Part shown: piece by piece, positions 10,768 to 23,800 of the stretch | Layout of the letters: each line of letters starts with the position of its first letter | Position numbering within the stretch: the stretch's first letter is position 1 | Assembly: GCA_021209875.1 (NCBI GenBank) | Contig: JAGYVD010000005.1 | Coordinates: 4,068,001 to 4,132,000, forward strand | Direction: 5' to 3' | Origin: Rosellinia necatrix | Taxonomy: Eukaryota; Ascomycota; Sordariomycetes; Xylariales; Xylariaceae | DNA length: 64,000 bases | The notes under the pieces: model-generated | Database searches by the model: none | What the model was told of the DNA's origin: nothing | Seen by the model: only the letters and a program-made list of their open reading frames with translations | Translations under genes and position numbers: made by a program

Positions 10768-12220
10768 TCACCCACCGCAGCAGCACCGCCGGGCGATCTT
10801 CCGGCACGCGCACCGGCCGCACCAGTCCGCCCCGCGCCTCGCGCCGGGCCCGCGCCCGACGAGCGTCGACGCCAGGCTCCACGGCTCGCTGCGCGGGTGG
10901 CTGCACTTCTTGCAGACGTTGCCGCCGCCGTTCCCCGGCCCCGCCATCGTCGTCCTCGTCGTCGTCCTCGTCGTCCTCGTCATCCGCTGCTGATCGGACG
11001 GCTCGAAATATCCGCCGCTGCCGTCTAAGGGGCCCGTGCTGTCGCCGCCGCCGCCGCCGCCTCGCCGTCCATGGTGGATGACGCTCCTGAGCCTCAGGCG
11101 GGCGGCGGCGGATGTCGACGACGATGATGATGACGCTGCTGCTGCTGCTGCCGCCGTTGTCGTCGTCGTTGTTGTTGTTGTCGGGTGGTGGTGGTGGTGG
11201 TGGTGTTGGTGGGCCGCGGTAGGGGAGGATGGGAAGGCGGCGGTGTTGGTGGTGTTGTTGGTGGTGGTGGACGTCATGAAGGGGTGCGCGGACAGGTTGC
11301 CGTGGCCGCTCCGGACGGGCCGGAACCCCGGGGCCGCGTACGCGTGCGCGACGCCGCCGCCACCGCCGCTGGCCATGTACGCGTCGCCCTCGCTGCGCGG
11401 CCGCGCCACGCGCCGGAGGCTCGGCGGCGTCGCGGCGCCGCGGCGCCGCGTAGATCGGCTGCTGCGGGTAGGCGTGCACGTCGACGAGGTGCACCGTCGG
11501 GCGCGAGTAGCGGAGCTGCCTCAGCCGCGGGGTCGAGATCGTCGCAGTGCCGGCGGGGTCGTCGTCGTTGTCGTTGTCGTTGTCTTCGTCGTCATCTATG
11601 TCTGCGTCGCTGGAGGAACGCTGCTGCTGTTGTAGGTAGAGGTGGAAGCGGGACGGCATCTTTGTCGTCATCGTCGTCGTTGTAGTTGTCGTTTCGTCGC
11701 TCTTGCTGTGGGGTTTGAGACTCGCACCACCACCACCGCCGCCGCCGCCGCCGCCGCCGCCGTGGGGGTTGGGGGCGTCGTGGAGGAGAGAGGAGAGGTC
11801 CGACGTCGAGTGGCTCTGCTTGGTGCGGAGCGTCGCTATGCTCCGCTGCTCGAGGATCGGGGCCAGCTCGGTGCCGTGCCCGTACAGGAAGGGCGTCTCG
11901 AGCCGGGAGAGCGGGGACTCCGACTCCAGGTCGATGTCGATGGAGCGGAGGGGGGTCGCCGGACGCCCCGGGGTCTGGTAGGGGGACTTGGCGAGGTCGC
12001 TGGTGGATATCCACGCCGCGTCGCAGACCGAGTCGTGGGTGCTTGGCTGGCCCTCAGAGGAGTCCTTGTGGTCCCAGTTCGTGGTGGTTGTGTCGAGGTG
12101 GATGTTGGCTCGGTTGGATAGGGGCGACCTGGTCAGTGTTGACTGGTCGCCGCCCTTGCGGGAGGTGATAGGGTTGATGTCCATGATGGTTGTATGATGA
12201 TCTGTCTGTGAATGACCCAT
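10768..12220 (-). CDS. Low-complexity protein with Cys-rich C-terminal module, with apparent frameshift
   Basis: Function unknown. The N-terminal part runs in one frame from ATG 12220 (MGHSQTDHHTTIMDINPITS) through IDIDLESESPLSRLETPFLYGHG and a Gly12 run to RPTVHLVDVHAYPQQPIY. The C-terminal part continues in the frame one base later from about TPPSLRRVARPRSEGDAYMAS to stop TGA 10768. The switch lies in the GC palindrome-like segment 11425-11465. Removing one base would give 483 residues. The middle is poly-His, Thr, Ala and Ser. The last about 52 residues hold CKKC, SEPWSL, WCGRCACRK and CCCGG, a likely zinc-binding module. An in-frame ATG at 12184 is an alternative start. No signal peptide is seen. 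I do not recognise the family; the Cys-rich end is the part likely to be conserved. Confidence 0.7.
11726..11762. repeat. CCA/CCG trinucleotide repeat inside coding sequence
   Basis: ACC and GCC units that, on the minus strand, encode the 12-Gly run of the Cys-rich protein. A coding microsatellite, likely length-variable. Confidence 0.9.
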
Positions 12221-12934
12221 ATCTGTTGTTTCGAGATGTATACGGTTGGGTTAATCTGTTGTATGTATAGTCCGAGTCGTTGTAGGAGAGGCTGGATCTG
12301 TTGGCCGGAAGAGGATATATGAGACGATGATTCTAGGGAGGGCGGACGGACTGGCGAGTCGTGTTTAGAATCTACTCTCGACCGCTCATGCTTTTGTACC
12401 TCACAGAGCTATGACGATGAGTTGTCGTTTCCTATCACGTCTTGCTATTCGAATCACCCCTGCCGATATCCTCATATACTCATGCAAAGAAGCAGCGGCG
12501 AGTAACTCTGTGACTTCCAGGATTCCTAGCTACATGGCCCGCAAGGCTCGGTAAAGTGCGACTCGTCATAGTAAATTCAGGGTCAAACTTTGAAAAGCCT
12601 ATTATTACATGTATAGCAGTGATCGTTTCTGATGGGAACCTTTGCTATGTGGGATCGGGTTATATCAATGGCCATGGGCTCAGTAACACCCCTCGCAAAA
12701 ACGTAATCCGCAATAGAGGCCGACGTACGCTCACTGTCATTGTTAGTAGTAACTCTCAGTCTGAACACCGTCATAAGCAGTTGGAGCTATGTCGTCTCCC
12801 CGTAGTTTCTAATCTTTGTATTATTATTATGCTGCACTCAGGACCGGGAAAACATGAGCTACGCTACTTCCTAGGGGGGACGCTAATGGTCCTTGTTCTA
12901 CCTAAAGTCTAAGTAAGTATACAATTCACGCGCC
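12221..12934. other. Intergenic between the TFB1 3' end and the start of the Cys-rich gene
   Basis: Tandem minus-strand arrangement: the promoter and 5' UTR of the Cys-rich gene plus the 3' flank of TFB1. A 118-codon plus-strand ORF (12556-12912) has no recognisable feature and is probably chance. Confidence 0.55.
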
Positions 12935-14947
12935 TCATAGCTCAGTGCTAGCCTGGAGGCCCTCTGCCGCCAGCGCTTTCTGATAATCTGATATAGCCTT
13001 ATCCAGGCAGCGAACCACAGGTTCCATGAGTTTCGTAACGGCCTCTCTTCCACCACCGATGGTCTTAGCGTTGAACTTAACTTTTTTCTTCGACCTCTCG
13101 TAGATCTGCATAATTTCCGCCTTCCGCTTCTTGATCTGCTCATCCCGTGCTTTCTCTGCTTCGACAGAGACTGCTTCGATCCGGTCTTTCGACCGTTTCA
13201 AAGCTTCCGCTAGATAGCCAACCTCGGCTGCCCGCTCGGGGTCACCTGAGAGGAACGCAGACCAGAACTGGTGCAAGAATTCCATAGTTGTGGCGTGTGT
13301 TAGATTGCAGTTAGCTGCAATTTCCACTGGCAAACCCATTGGTGTCGCGTCTTCGGAGCCATTGCCGTAAAGTTGTGCCCGTCTTTGTAATATGCTGTTA
13401 ACGATCTGTTTGTGGGCTTCTTTTCGCGACTCCCGGGACCCAACGTGCGGTTGTGACTTCCCTTCTTCGTCACTTTCGCTATCGTAAATGCCTAGAGAGT
13501 CATGGATATTGACGCCCCCCGCCCCGTCATCGGTGAGATTTTTCAGATCTTCTTGCATACTTTTGAGAACTTCGGCGGGGTCTTGCTGAGCAAATATGGT
13601 GGCAGTCTCAGACGCACCGCTGGATTCACTTGAAAAAAACCTGCTTTGCTCCCGAATGTTGAGCATGACACGGTGGTCCTCAACATCGCCTTGCAAGTCT
13701 CGCAAAGCGAGTCCCTGATACGTATCATCATCTACTTGAGTTGAACTTCCGGGGTCATTGTCAGCCGGTAGAACATTGACCAGTAACTTTCCGCTTAAGC
13801 TGTTTAGCGTTTGGATGATAGGTACGTCGGCCCTGCCTCTCGGCCGCATCTCGACGTCTTTTCGATTACCGCTCTTGAAACCTCCCTGGTTCTCTTCATT
13901 GCCTTCGACGTTGATGATATGTGGTACATGCTGTGCCAAGAGTTTGCTGGAAAAGGCTGTGATATCTTCGTATTCATCATATCTGTCGAATATTTTGTCG
14001 GGCATCTCCAATCCACTGGGCCGCTCTCCTCTTAGTTTCTTGGACAGCTTGCTTAGGAAAAATCTCTCCCAGAATTCGTTCTGGCTGAGCGGAGGGACGT
14101 GCTCATTGAATATGCGTTTGAGAAGAGGATGCTGGCTCATTATTGCTGAAATTTGTTCCTGAGTAACCTTTATCTTGAGTTCGCTTTGCTTGGATGGATC
14201 TTCGTTTGGTACTAAGATAGGTTTGACCTGGGCCAGCACATTGTACGGACCCCTCTTTTGGCTTGACTCGATGGCATGGGATCGAAGCAGATTAGTTCTT
14301 GCCGACCAAAAATGGGTGTTGAAGCTCGTATCCGACATGGAGTCAGGTTTTGTCTTCCGACCTTCCATATACATCTGGGACAAGTTTCGATCAGCCTTAA
14401 GAAGAGATTGTTGTAGCACGATGTCACCCTTTAGTGAGTCGTCATCAAATAGCCTCGCGGCTGCGGATCCAGAGTTGACCGTATTGGCAAAGGCCATGGT
14501 GGCTGAACCACTTCCGCCAGCACCCAATGGTGTCGCCGCACCCGATGAGGGCTTTGGGAGGTTTGGGTCATTGCTTTTAGCATCTGCGAGCAGCCGCGAC
14601 AATAAGTTCTTGATGACATTTGCCTCAGCTCTTGGGTCTGCGGGAGAGTTGAAGTGGAATAGGTAGGGCACTGGTTCGGCGCTTTCCGCACCCTTCTCAA
14701 ATATTTTCAGCATAACCTTAGCAGCCGAATCTGGGGTCTGTTGGAGATCTTGATGCCCAGGTTAGCCCGTAGCCCCCAAGGCGAGTGGAATGATAAACTC
14801 ACTAGTGATGTTGGAAATAGACAGGGACAGGGCAGGCGGCCCCGCGGCGGCCGAGTTTGCTGTCCATATTACTGTCTTTTGATCCGGCGTGAGGGTGAGC
14901 ACACCATCTTTCTTTTTGTAGGCCGTGGCGCCCGTGGGGATAGCCAT
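12935..14947 (-). CDS. TFB1: TFIIH core subunit p62/Tfb1
   Basis: Subunit of the general transcription and nucleotide-excision-repair factor TFIIH in the nucleus. Two exons, 14947-14803 and 14748-12935, with a 54-bp intron (donor GTGAGT, branch GCTAAC, acceptor ATCAAG), giving 652 residues; the junction reads SNIT-N-LQQTPDSAAKVMLKI. Residues 1 to about 110 form the PH domain (AYKKKDGVLTLTPDQKTVIW, then EPVPYLFHFNSP), known in this family to bind activators and XPC/Rad4-type proteins. Two BSD domains follow at roughly residues 160-205 (FNTHFWSARTNLLRSHA) and 245-290 (QNEFWERFFLSKLSKKLRG). The C-terminal half contains TTMEFLHQFWSAFLSGD and a helical Lys-rich tail. Without splicing, the upstream exon would be lost and the protein would appear to start at MLKIF. 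Confidence 0.95.
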
Positions 14948-16833
14948 AGTAGGAGATAGACAAACGGCGCGGAACGAAATGCCGAGGTCTACAGATCGAA
15001 GGCGAAATGCTAGGTCACTTTGGAAATAATCGATCTAGAAAACCGAGCCCCAATGGATGTATTACGGGGACAAGTTCATCTCAGATGGAGGGGAGGTCGC
15101 CTGGGGCGGCCAAATGTGTTGATTATCGCAAGCCTGATACTCCGATGATATTTCGATGGTAATCCCGATGAAAATCGGTGACAATCGATGACAATCGATG
15201 ACAATGAATGACAATGATGAGAATGATGTCGCGAGGGTGCGGATGTAGAAACGGATGTAGACTGTCAGGATTTACGATTTGTCGGAACACCACAGACAGA
15301 CAGGTCCCCCGTGATACCTACCTAGGTAGTTAGCTTGGGTCGTGCAGTATGATTCACCGATTGGGGATGCACGTTGGTAGGCCGAACGGACTGTGGGAAA
15401 GAGTGAGTCAAGTCTTGTTCATTAGGGATATAAAGTGCGAGCCATGACCAACAATCTTGGAAGTTACCTAAGTTTACTGGTAGCCAGGCAGGAAGGTCGA
15501 CTGTGCTGTTGCATCTACAGGTACGTACCGTGCCGCCTAGCCACAATTCTTTCTGTTGCTGAGCCACATACTCATAACTACCCACTTCCCATTTCCGGCA
15601 TGGTGTGTGTCCGGCATGGTGTGTGTCGAGGTAACCTCGGGCATGCAGGTGTATCTAATTATAACGTCATGTAAAAAATACCTGCCTCTCTGCAGTGTGG
15701 GCCTCAAAGCGTCACCTGGGCAAGTCAACCGACAACCCTCTACCAGAGTAGGTTTAGTAGGCAATTCCCGACGATCCCTCAGCCCCGAGGCCACACACGA
15801 GTTTTTCGGCATGCCGTTGCATGACGTATTGCTTAACTCAATCTGTTACCTGGCAACATGTTTGTAAGGTACTTAAGTGCCTAGGTAGTTACTGTACCTA
15901 TTAGATTACCTACTAAGTGAATAAATGTAGGTACCTTTGAGGAGACTTCCAAAAGGCGCAAACGTTTCATTACCTACATAAACCAAGTTTGGATAAGCTC
16001 TGTGCAACTTACGTATGTAGCATACAAATTGTAGCGGCAAGAACCGGGGACATGGGTCGAATCAGAGCCGTTTTTTGTATCCCAGCCGTAATAGCTTCCC
16101 GTTGGGGCAGCCGGGAGTTTAGCCTGTAATTACAATTCAAGCCCATTCCAACCTAGTTGGTTGCATTATCCGTAACTCGTGTCTGGACCAGTATCGGTTA
16201 TAAGAACAGCCATGTACTCTAGGTATTTCTAAACTGTTTTAGGTCGTCGGATACTCGCATATGTACAGCACAGACGCAGCCTGTACTTTGCGTGCGAGTA
16301 TTGGTTTACAGCATATCTATTCGGCAACCCCGGCCTATGTCCAGGGCAGCCAGGGCAGCCAGGGCTAGCGGGCGCCGCCCCTTACGCATTGAATGGCTGT
16401 AACATGCAGCAGCCGGCTGCACGATGGGAACAAGTGACGACGGGAAAGGCCAAGCCGAGTTTGGCGTCTGTCATGGACACTACCGAAGTAGTCTAAGCCA
16501 GATGCTAATTTTCTACTCGTTACCTGGTTATTCTGCGTCGGGGTGCCACTTGCTTTTCTTGCTTTCTTGACACCTTCACCTCCCATCTCCAACTCGCCCC
16601 TACTTAATAACCCTCACCTCTAGAAGACTTACTCCGCCACTCATTTGCCTCATATTACGAGAACGGGCTGGACTACAGCTCCGAGTGGCCGGTGTAATCT
16701 TTCGACATTCTCGGTTGTGTGCATGCCTTCGGTTCATGTGGCTTGATTTAGTGGCCGTAATTTTGACACACTTAGCCTCACCACCCTTTCCTGTCCCGTG
16801 TTCATAGGGTTATCGACGCATCAGCCTGGAGCC
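14948..16833. other. Divergent intergenic region between TFB1 and KGD1
   Basis: 1.9 kb with both promoters. It contains a degenerate 10-bp tandem repeat (15170-15220), TAGG/CCTA islands near 15315 and 15870-15935, and no recognisable gene. Confidence 0.55.
15170..15220. repeat. Degenerate 10-bp tandem repeat (acaatcgatg)
   Basis: Four to five copies of acaatcgatg with single-base changes, about 230 bases upstream of the TFB1 start codon. Confidence 0.85.
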
Positions 16834-19800
16834 ATGCTGCGATCCTCACTACGAACCTCGGGCGCCCAGCTCGTGAGGGCCGGCGCCCGGTCCGCGGCGA
16901 CGGCAACGAGATGCGCCTCGCAACACCCCCGACCCTACTCCGTCGCCGCCGCCGCCGCCGCTGCCCGCCGCCCTGCCGCCCTCGCCTCCCAGCGCAGATA
17001 TGCCTCAGCGCAGGCTTCCCCCCCTTCGCCGAACGATAACTTCCTGTCTGGGAGCACCGCCAACTACATCGACGAGATGTACATGCAGTGGAAGCAGGAC
17101 CCCGCGAGCGTGCACGTGTCATGGCAGGTCTACTTTAAGAACATGGAATCTGGCGACATGCCCATCGACCAGGCCTTCACCCCGCCTCCCACGCTGGTGC
17201 CGAATGCCACCGGCGGCGTTGGCCCTGCCCTAGGTATGGTGACGGGCGACGGCGCTGACGTCACGAACCATCTCAAGGTGCAGCTGCTGGTGCGCGCTTA
17301 TCAGGCCAGGGGTCACCACAAGGCCGACATCGACCCCCTGGGCATACGCAACGAGCAACAAGGCTTTACGAATGTGAAGCCCAAGGAGCTGACCCTCGAG
17401 CACTACCAATTCACCGAGAAAGATCTAGACCAAGAGTTTAGCCTCGGCCCTGGCATTCTTCCGCGCTTCAAGCGAGAGGGCCGAGAAAAGATGACGCTGC
17501 GCGAGATCATCGCTGCTTGCGAACAAATATACTGCGGCTCATACGGTGTCGAATTCATCCACATTCCCGACCGAGCCAAGTGCGACTGGCTGAGAGAACG
17601 CATCGAGGTCCCTCAAGCCTTCAAATACACCTTCGACGAGAAGCGCCGAATCCTTGATCGCCTGATTTGGAGTTCGAGTTTTGAGTCGTTCTTGGCCACT
17701 AAGTACCCCAACGACAAGCGATTTGGTCTTGAAGGCTGCGAAACACTGGTCCCGGGAATGAAGGCCCTAATTGACCGCAGTGTCGACTACGGTGTGAAGG
17801 ACATTGTTATCGGTATGCCCCATCGCGGCCGACTCAACGTTCTAAGTAACGTCGTTCGCAAGCCCAACGCTTCCATCTTTAGCGAGTTTGCTGGTACTGC
17901 TGGCGCTGAAGATGAGGGATCGGGTGATGTCAAGTACCATCTGGGTATGAACTTCGAGCGCCCTACGCCATCCGGAAAGCGGGTTCAGTTATCTCTTGTT
18001 GCCAATCCTTCGCATTTGGAGGCTGAGGACCCTGTCGTCCTCGGTAAGACCCGCGCTATCCAGCATTACAACAACGACGAGAAATCCCACCGAACCGCGA
18101 TGAGCGTGCTCCTCCATGGTGACGCCGCTTTCGCGGCACAGGGTGTCGTCTACGAGTGTATGGGTTTCCATTCGTTGCCCGCCTTCTCGACCGGTGGCAC
18201 CGTCCACTTGGTCGTGAACAACCAAATTGGTTTCACAACCGATCCCCGATTTGCTCGGTCTACCGCCTACTGTACAGACATTGCTAAGGCGATCGACGCC
18301 CCCGTGTTCCACGTCAACGCGGATGATGTCGAGGCTGTGAACTTCGTTTGCCAGCTTGCCGCAGATTGGCGCGCCGAATTCCAGTCTGAAGTTGTTATTG
18401 ATCTAATTTGCTACCGAAAGCATGGTCACAATGAGACTGACCAGCCCTCCTTTACACAGCCGTTGATGTACAAGCGCATTGCTGCCCATGAGCCTCAAAT
18501 TAAGATATACATTGACAAGCTTCTGAAAGACGGGACATTTACCAAGGAAGATATTGAGGAGCACAAACAATGGGTTTGGGGTATGCTAGAAGACAGCTTC
18601 GCTAAAAGTAAAGATTACCAGCCCAGCTCCAAAGAATGGACTACCTCCGCCTGGAATGGATTCAAGTCGCCAAAGGAATTGGCTACGGAGGTCCTGCCTC
18701 ATATGCCCACCAATGTGGAGAAGAAGACTCTGGAGCACATTGGAGAGGTGATCGGCTCTGCCCCCGAGGACTTCAATCTCCACCGCAACCTAAAGCGTAT
18801 CCTTCAAAACAGGACCAAATCGGTTACCGAAGGTAAGAACATTGATTGGTCCACCGCTGAGGCTCTTGCCATCGGCTCTCTTGTCACCGAGGGTCACCAC
18901 GTCCGAATCTCTGGCCAGGATGTTGAGCGTGGTACCTTCTCACAGCGCCACGCCGTCTTCCATGACCAGGAAACAGAGGCGACATACACGCCTCTCCAGC
19001 ATATCAGCAAAGACCAAGGCAAGTTCGTTATTTCGAATTCGTCGCTCAGCGAGTTTGGCGCTCTTGGATTCGAATATGGCTACTCGCTTTCCTCCCCGAA
19101 CGCGCTAGTTATGTGGGAGGCCCAGTTCGGCGACTTCGCCAATAACGCGCAGTGCATCGTCGATCAATTCCTTGCTTCTGGTGAGGCGAAATGGATGCAA
19201 CGAACCGGCCTCGTCATGTCTCTTCCCCATGGTTATGATGGCCAAGGTCCAGAGCACTCCTCTGGTCGTATGGAACGATATCTTCAGCTTTGCAACGAAG
19301 ATCCTCGCGTCTTTCCTTCTCCAGACAAGCTTGATCGCCAACACCAGGACTGTAATATGCAGATCGTTTACATGACCACTCCCGCCAATATATTCCACGT
19401 CCTCCGTCGGCAAATGCACAGGCAATTCCGCAAGCGTAAGTTTTGAAAGACATAACCGTATTTCTCAAGTTTTAGTCACTAATAGATTGTAGCTCTCGTG
19501 ATCTTCTTCTCGAAGTCGTTGCTCCGTCACCCTCTCGCTCGCTCCAACATTGAAGATTTCTCCGGGCCCAATGCCCACTTCCAGTGGATCATTCCTGACC
19601 CTGAACACGAGACCGGAAACATCAAGTCCCCCGATGAGATCGATCGCGTCATTCTCTGCACTGGCCAGGTCTACTCTGCGCTACATAAGTACCGTGCTGA
19701 TAACAAGATTGATAACGTTGCGTTCACCCGCATTGAACAGCTTCACCCCTTCCCATGGGAGCAGCTTCGGGAAAATCTAGACCAGTACAAGAACGCTAAG

Positions 19801-20037
19801 ACGATTGTATGGTGCCAAGAGGAACCCCTGAATGCTGGTGCTTGGAGCTTTACGCAACCACGTATTGAGACCCTTCTGAACCAGACCCAGTATCATGACC
19901 GTAAGCATGTCATGTATGCCGGTCGTAACCCATCGGCCTCGGTAGCAACTGGTATGAAGAGTGTGCACAAGAAGGAAGAGGAGGAGCTACTAGGGCGGGC
20001 ATTCTCCGTCACTCAGGACAAGCTGAAGGGCGAGTAG
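16834..20037 (+). CDS. KGD1: 2-oxoglutarate dehydrogenase E1 component, mitochondrial
   Basis: Thiamine-diphosphate-dependent decarboxylase of the TCA-cycle 2-oxoglutarate dehydrogenase complex in the mitochondrial matrix. Exons 16834-19435 and 19493-20037 with a 57-bp intron (donor GTAAGT, branch CTAAT, acceptor TGTAG) give 1048 residues, usual for fungi; the junction is [20 protein letters not shown]. The start is ATG 16834 ([17 protein letters not shown]), opening an Arg/Ala/Ser-rich targeting peptide; the frame extends upstream only with a GTG. Landmarks: [45 protein letters not shown] (about 326), [13 protein letters not shown] (about 530) and [19 protein letters not shown] (about 799). 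No breaks are seen. Confidence 0.97.
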
Positions 20038-20808
20038 ATTAAGAAAGGGGAAAGCTATTAATACAGCGATGGCATATGCATGAATACTCCATCACCGTTC
20101 GTCCTTTTTTGTATTTTATCTTGTGTATAACGCGGTCCTGATCATCATGGTATTCGAGGTAAATTAGAGGTATGGAGACAAGCCCGGCGTCTTCGTGCAA
20201 AATACATCCTTCTGAACGTTTAATGGCTTCAAATTAGTTGCCAAACAATGCATGCGTTTTGAGGGTACGACGTGCGCGCTGTAGTGGTCCCATATGAAAA
20301 GGTTTAAAAACGTTTAGTGTGTACTCATCTCATGGTCAAGTTAAACGATACAGACAGGGTGATAGGCATTACAGCCATATTCGACTCTGTGGCTGACTCG
20401 GTTGATAATCTTCCTTGGACACCGGCTCAGGCACTTGGTAATGCCAAATACATCACAACAGGCCAATGCTATTTAATCCACTTGTCTGTGCACATTGCCT
20501 TGCTGTAGATCCATTGCCGGGTGTCAAACCATTCCGTTCCTCTTCTGTTTCGTATCTATGGACGCCCAGCACCCGGTTGGCATTGTTAGGACATGTATGT
20601 AATTGCCCGAAAGAGTAGGCACCGGATCGCGAGATGCATGGGGAATTTTGATAGCGGGTTGTCCTTTTTACATTCGGTGCTGAAGTCTCTCACCTTGTAG
20701 ATTTCCCAACTACTGATGATGGGATGGAAGCTAAACCAGGTTATTGCGCCCTCTTAATCTCTTAAATCTATTTTTGTCGTCGCCTTTTTCCTCTATACCT
20801 CGTAACCC
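20038..20808. other. Convergent intergenic region between KGD1 and TYW4
   Basis: 3' flanks of two converging genes, moderately AT-rich. No gene or notable repeat is seen. Confidence 0.6.
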
Positions 20809-23800
20809 TCATTCAATAATGCTCTGGGTCAATTCATCCGCCAACCGCCTGAGGTAGAACTCCCGCACATCTCTTGGTACCTTGCCAAAGGAATCTGCGA
20901 TCCGCGCCACGTCCCGACGACCCCTTTCGTAGGCCGCGATATCACGATTCCCGTAGACGTCTCTCCCGCTGGAATACCCCGCCTCGAGGCTCCGGAAGAA
21001 GACGTTGACGGCGACGCCGAAATCCGTCAGTGGCGCTGTGGCGTGCAGCCATAGGGGCGGTAGGAAAAGTATATCCCCAGGCCCTAATGTTGCGTCGTGT
21101 GGGTGTGTTAGTGCGAGAGTGGGCGTCTCAAGCCCGGAAAACACATCGACGCTGGAACTTGATGCACCGGGCGCGAAAGACAGGTTGCTTACGTCCCCTG
21201 GGGGGAATAGGCGCAATTTTTTTGATCCTGTTATCTGGCAATACACGTTTGCCATGACTAGTTGGACACCGTCAGTCAAATAGATGCGCTACTCATAAAA
21301 AGGGCGGTTTTACCGTCATAATGTAACCACATATTCACCCGGCCCGAAATACGTAAAACAGAACTAAATTCGTTCCTCTTCACGAAAGAGAATCCGGGGG
21401 GAAGTTGGAAATCGTTTGCCAATCCGGGGAAATCGGTTTCGATGCTGGCCCGCTGGTCTTGCGGATCCTTATCAGAAAGTGCACGGAAATATTGCTTTCC
21501 GCCGTTCTCAACTTCCTTCATAAAGCATCCGAAGTCTTTCGCAGTATAGCTAAAGTTTTTGAAGTTGAAATCCATCATCGGGGTCGACGCCTCGTGCACA
21601 GTAACCTAGTATGATTTGTTAGCTAGGTATCTATAGTACCAGTGCTGCGATCCTCACACTTCTTTGCGGGCCGACTTTCTCCGTAAGATATGCCGCGGTC
21701 CATGTACGGATGCATATCCCTAGATCACTACCTTCGATAACGACAGGTTTGCCAGCTTTAAGAATAATTTCAAAGTCACCCTCCGAATGGACACGAACTC
21801 TAGGAATGTCTGAGATTGTGGCTCGGTGGGATGCAGCTTCGCTTTGAAGCGCATTGTTGGTGGACTGTGGCGGGTCTGTCACTTCAACTATTTTTTGAAA
21901 TCTTAATGGGCCGAGATACATGGTTGGGGCCGAACTGTCGAGGAGGGAACTTAAATCTAATGTATAGCACCCTTCATTCCAATATGTGCCCATAGAGAAA
22001 CACTAACATAAAGAGTCAGTAACCTGTTTTCTAGGTAGCCCGCGCAAGGCCTTTAGCATATCTATTAAGCTTAAGACACTAGGTTGGCGGAAGAGTAAAT
22101 ACTCCGAGAGAAGCAAAGATCGGAAATATGATGTTGTTAGCATTACTCACCGTGGCTCCGCCGCCTAGAACAATAAGTCGGTCATCTTTTGCTAGAGCTA
22201 TCGATGCGCCGACTAATAGAGGACGCGGTATGCTTGGCAGGTTATCAAGGCCGGTCAGGTTATAACTTGAAAGGTCCTCCAGTCTTGAATCTGAAACATT
22301 GAGCACAAGAAGCTCGCCAGCTTGGGGCACAATGCCACCATGCTGTACGCCGCCCGCAACGACAATACGCCCATCACGAAGAAGAAGAGTAGAGGCGCCA
22401 AACCGACTGGCCAAGAGTCCAATATCCGTAGAGCATGTCATAGGCTCAAACGAAATCGATGGTCTGTCGTTGTTGTCCGAAAGTTTGAGGCTCCAGCGAA
22501 GAAGCTGACGTGCAACGATGCCATCCTCTAGCAATCCTCCTGCTAGAATTCCTTCAAAGCATATGGCGGGGGTTCCCGAGTTGTTGTTGACGAAACGATG
22601 CGTCGGGAAGCTAATAAAAACAGGACTAAACACCGGCTGATATCCCGATCCAAATATAGTGCATTCTATCCAACCGAAACCAGGTTTGTATACAAAACAA
22701 CTGGAGGAAACTGTTGAAGCATCACTTTTTCCCCCTATTAAAAGGGCCATGTTAGACTTCCCGAGCTGTGTCATCCCGTGCCGGTATAATGGAATAGGGA
22801 GGTCATATGTGGGCGACCATTTGTTCTGTTCCGTGCTAAAATGCCAGCAATCTCGTAGGGCCGTCGTTGGGGATGCCCTCCCACCTACTAGCAGGCTCCC
22901 GAAACGACCGAGGTCTACAATGGTGTGACAGACTCGACTGCCGGGCCCAACGGTGCCTATTTTGGCCGCCGGAGCTAAAGAATCGAAAGAATAAAGGTCG
23001 CATGACTTGAGGCGGGTATTTGTCCCTAGGCCGAAAGCGTTGGCAAACACCTGTTCACCAAGCTCATCCTGCACTCGTACCGCAGCCCCAAATCTTCTCT
23101 TCCCATGGGAGCCCGAATAAGCATCGAAAAGAAGTCCGGGGAGTATTTGTTGGGGTGGTGGGTTTGTAACAGTCACATCGTCGTCCCCAGACTTAGTTTC
23201 AAGCGTAAAAGTTCTGGCAGTGATGACGCAGTAATGACTTGCAAAGAGAGTAAACTCCTCCCATTCATCAAATGGCTCGACGAGGTCCAATTCCCGTCTC
23301 TGTTCGGCTGTGATCCATTTTCCATTTGTCCATACATCCCAGAGACTGATAGCTTTCACATACAACCAACCCAAGCGAGAGAAACGGTGGTTCTGGGCTT
23401 CAAGGTCGGGGTATTTGAAGACTGATTTTATGGGTGTTTTAAGCTTGTCAAAGTGGCTCAACATTGTTTTCGCAAACGGATGGTCTGGGCCGTCAGGAAG
23501 TATTTGCTCGAGTAGGCAGAATTCGGCTGATAAAAGTTATCAGCGCCGTTTACGAGTGGCCGGGCGAAGGAGCAATTCTTGATAGTTGGCCTCATACCTT
23601 GACTGAGCGAGCTAGCCCATTTGATAACCCCATCTGCACCTGGGGTCTGCTCGGGGGCCGAGGATTAGCAATCGTAGTTTACATAGGGAACCGTAGGAAA
23701 GGGTGAGAGAATGCACGAATAAACGGGGTAATAATCTTCGACGTAGATATTACTACGATGTCATGACAAAGGGCTGTGAGTGTCTTACCTCCATATAGGT

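Noticed and set aside
10538..11425. Continuation of the 12220-start frame past the frame switch (Arg-rich, then Gly-Asp/Asn and Glu-Arg repeats)
   Set aside because: The +1 frame contains the structured Cys motifs; this frame is translation of microsatellites and ends in the pyrimidine tract.
12556..12912. 118-codon plus-strand open frame downstream of TFB1
   Set aside because: No recognised features and no splice or codon evidence; lies in the 3' flank of TFB1.
21258..21279. Extension of TYW4 exon 7 upstream through TDGVQL
   Set aside because: Joining at acceptor CTAG (21258-21259) closes the phase and gives WLHYD-VMANVYCQ; the upstream residues are intron.
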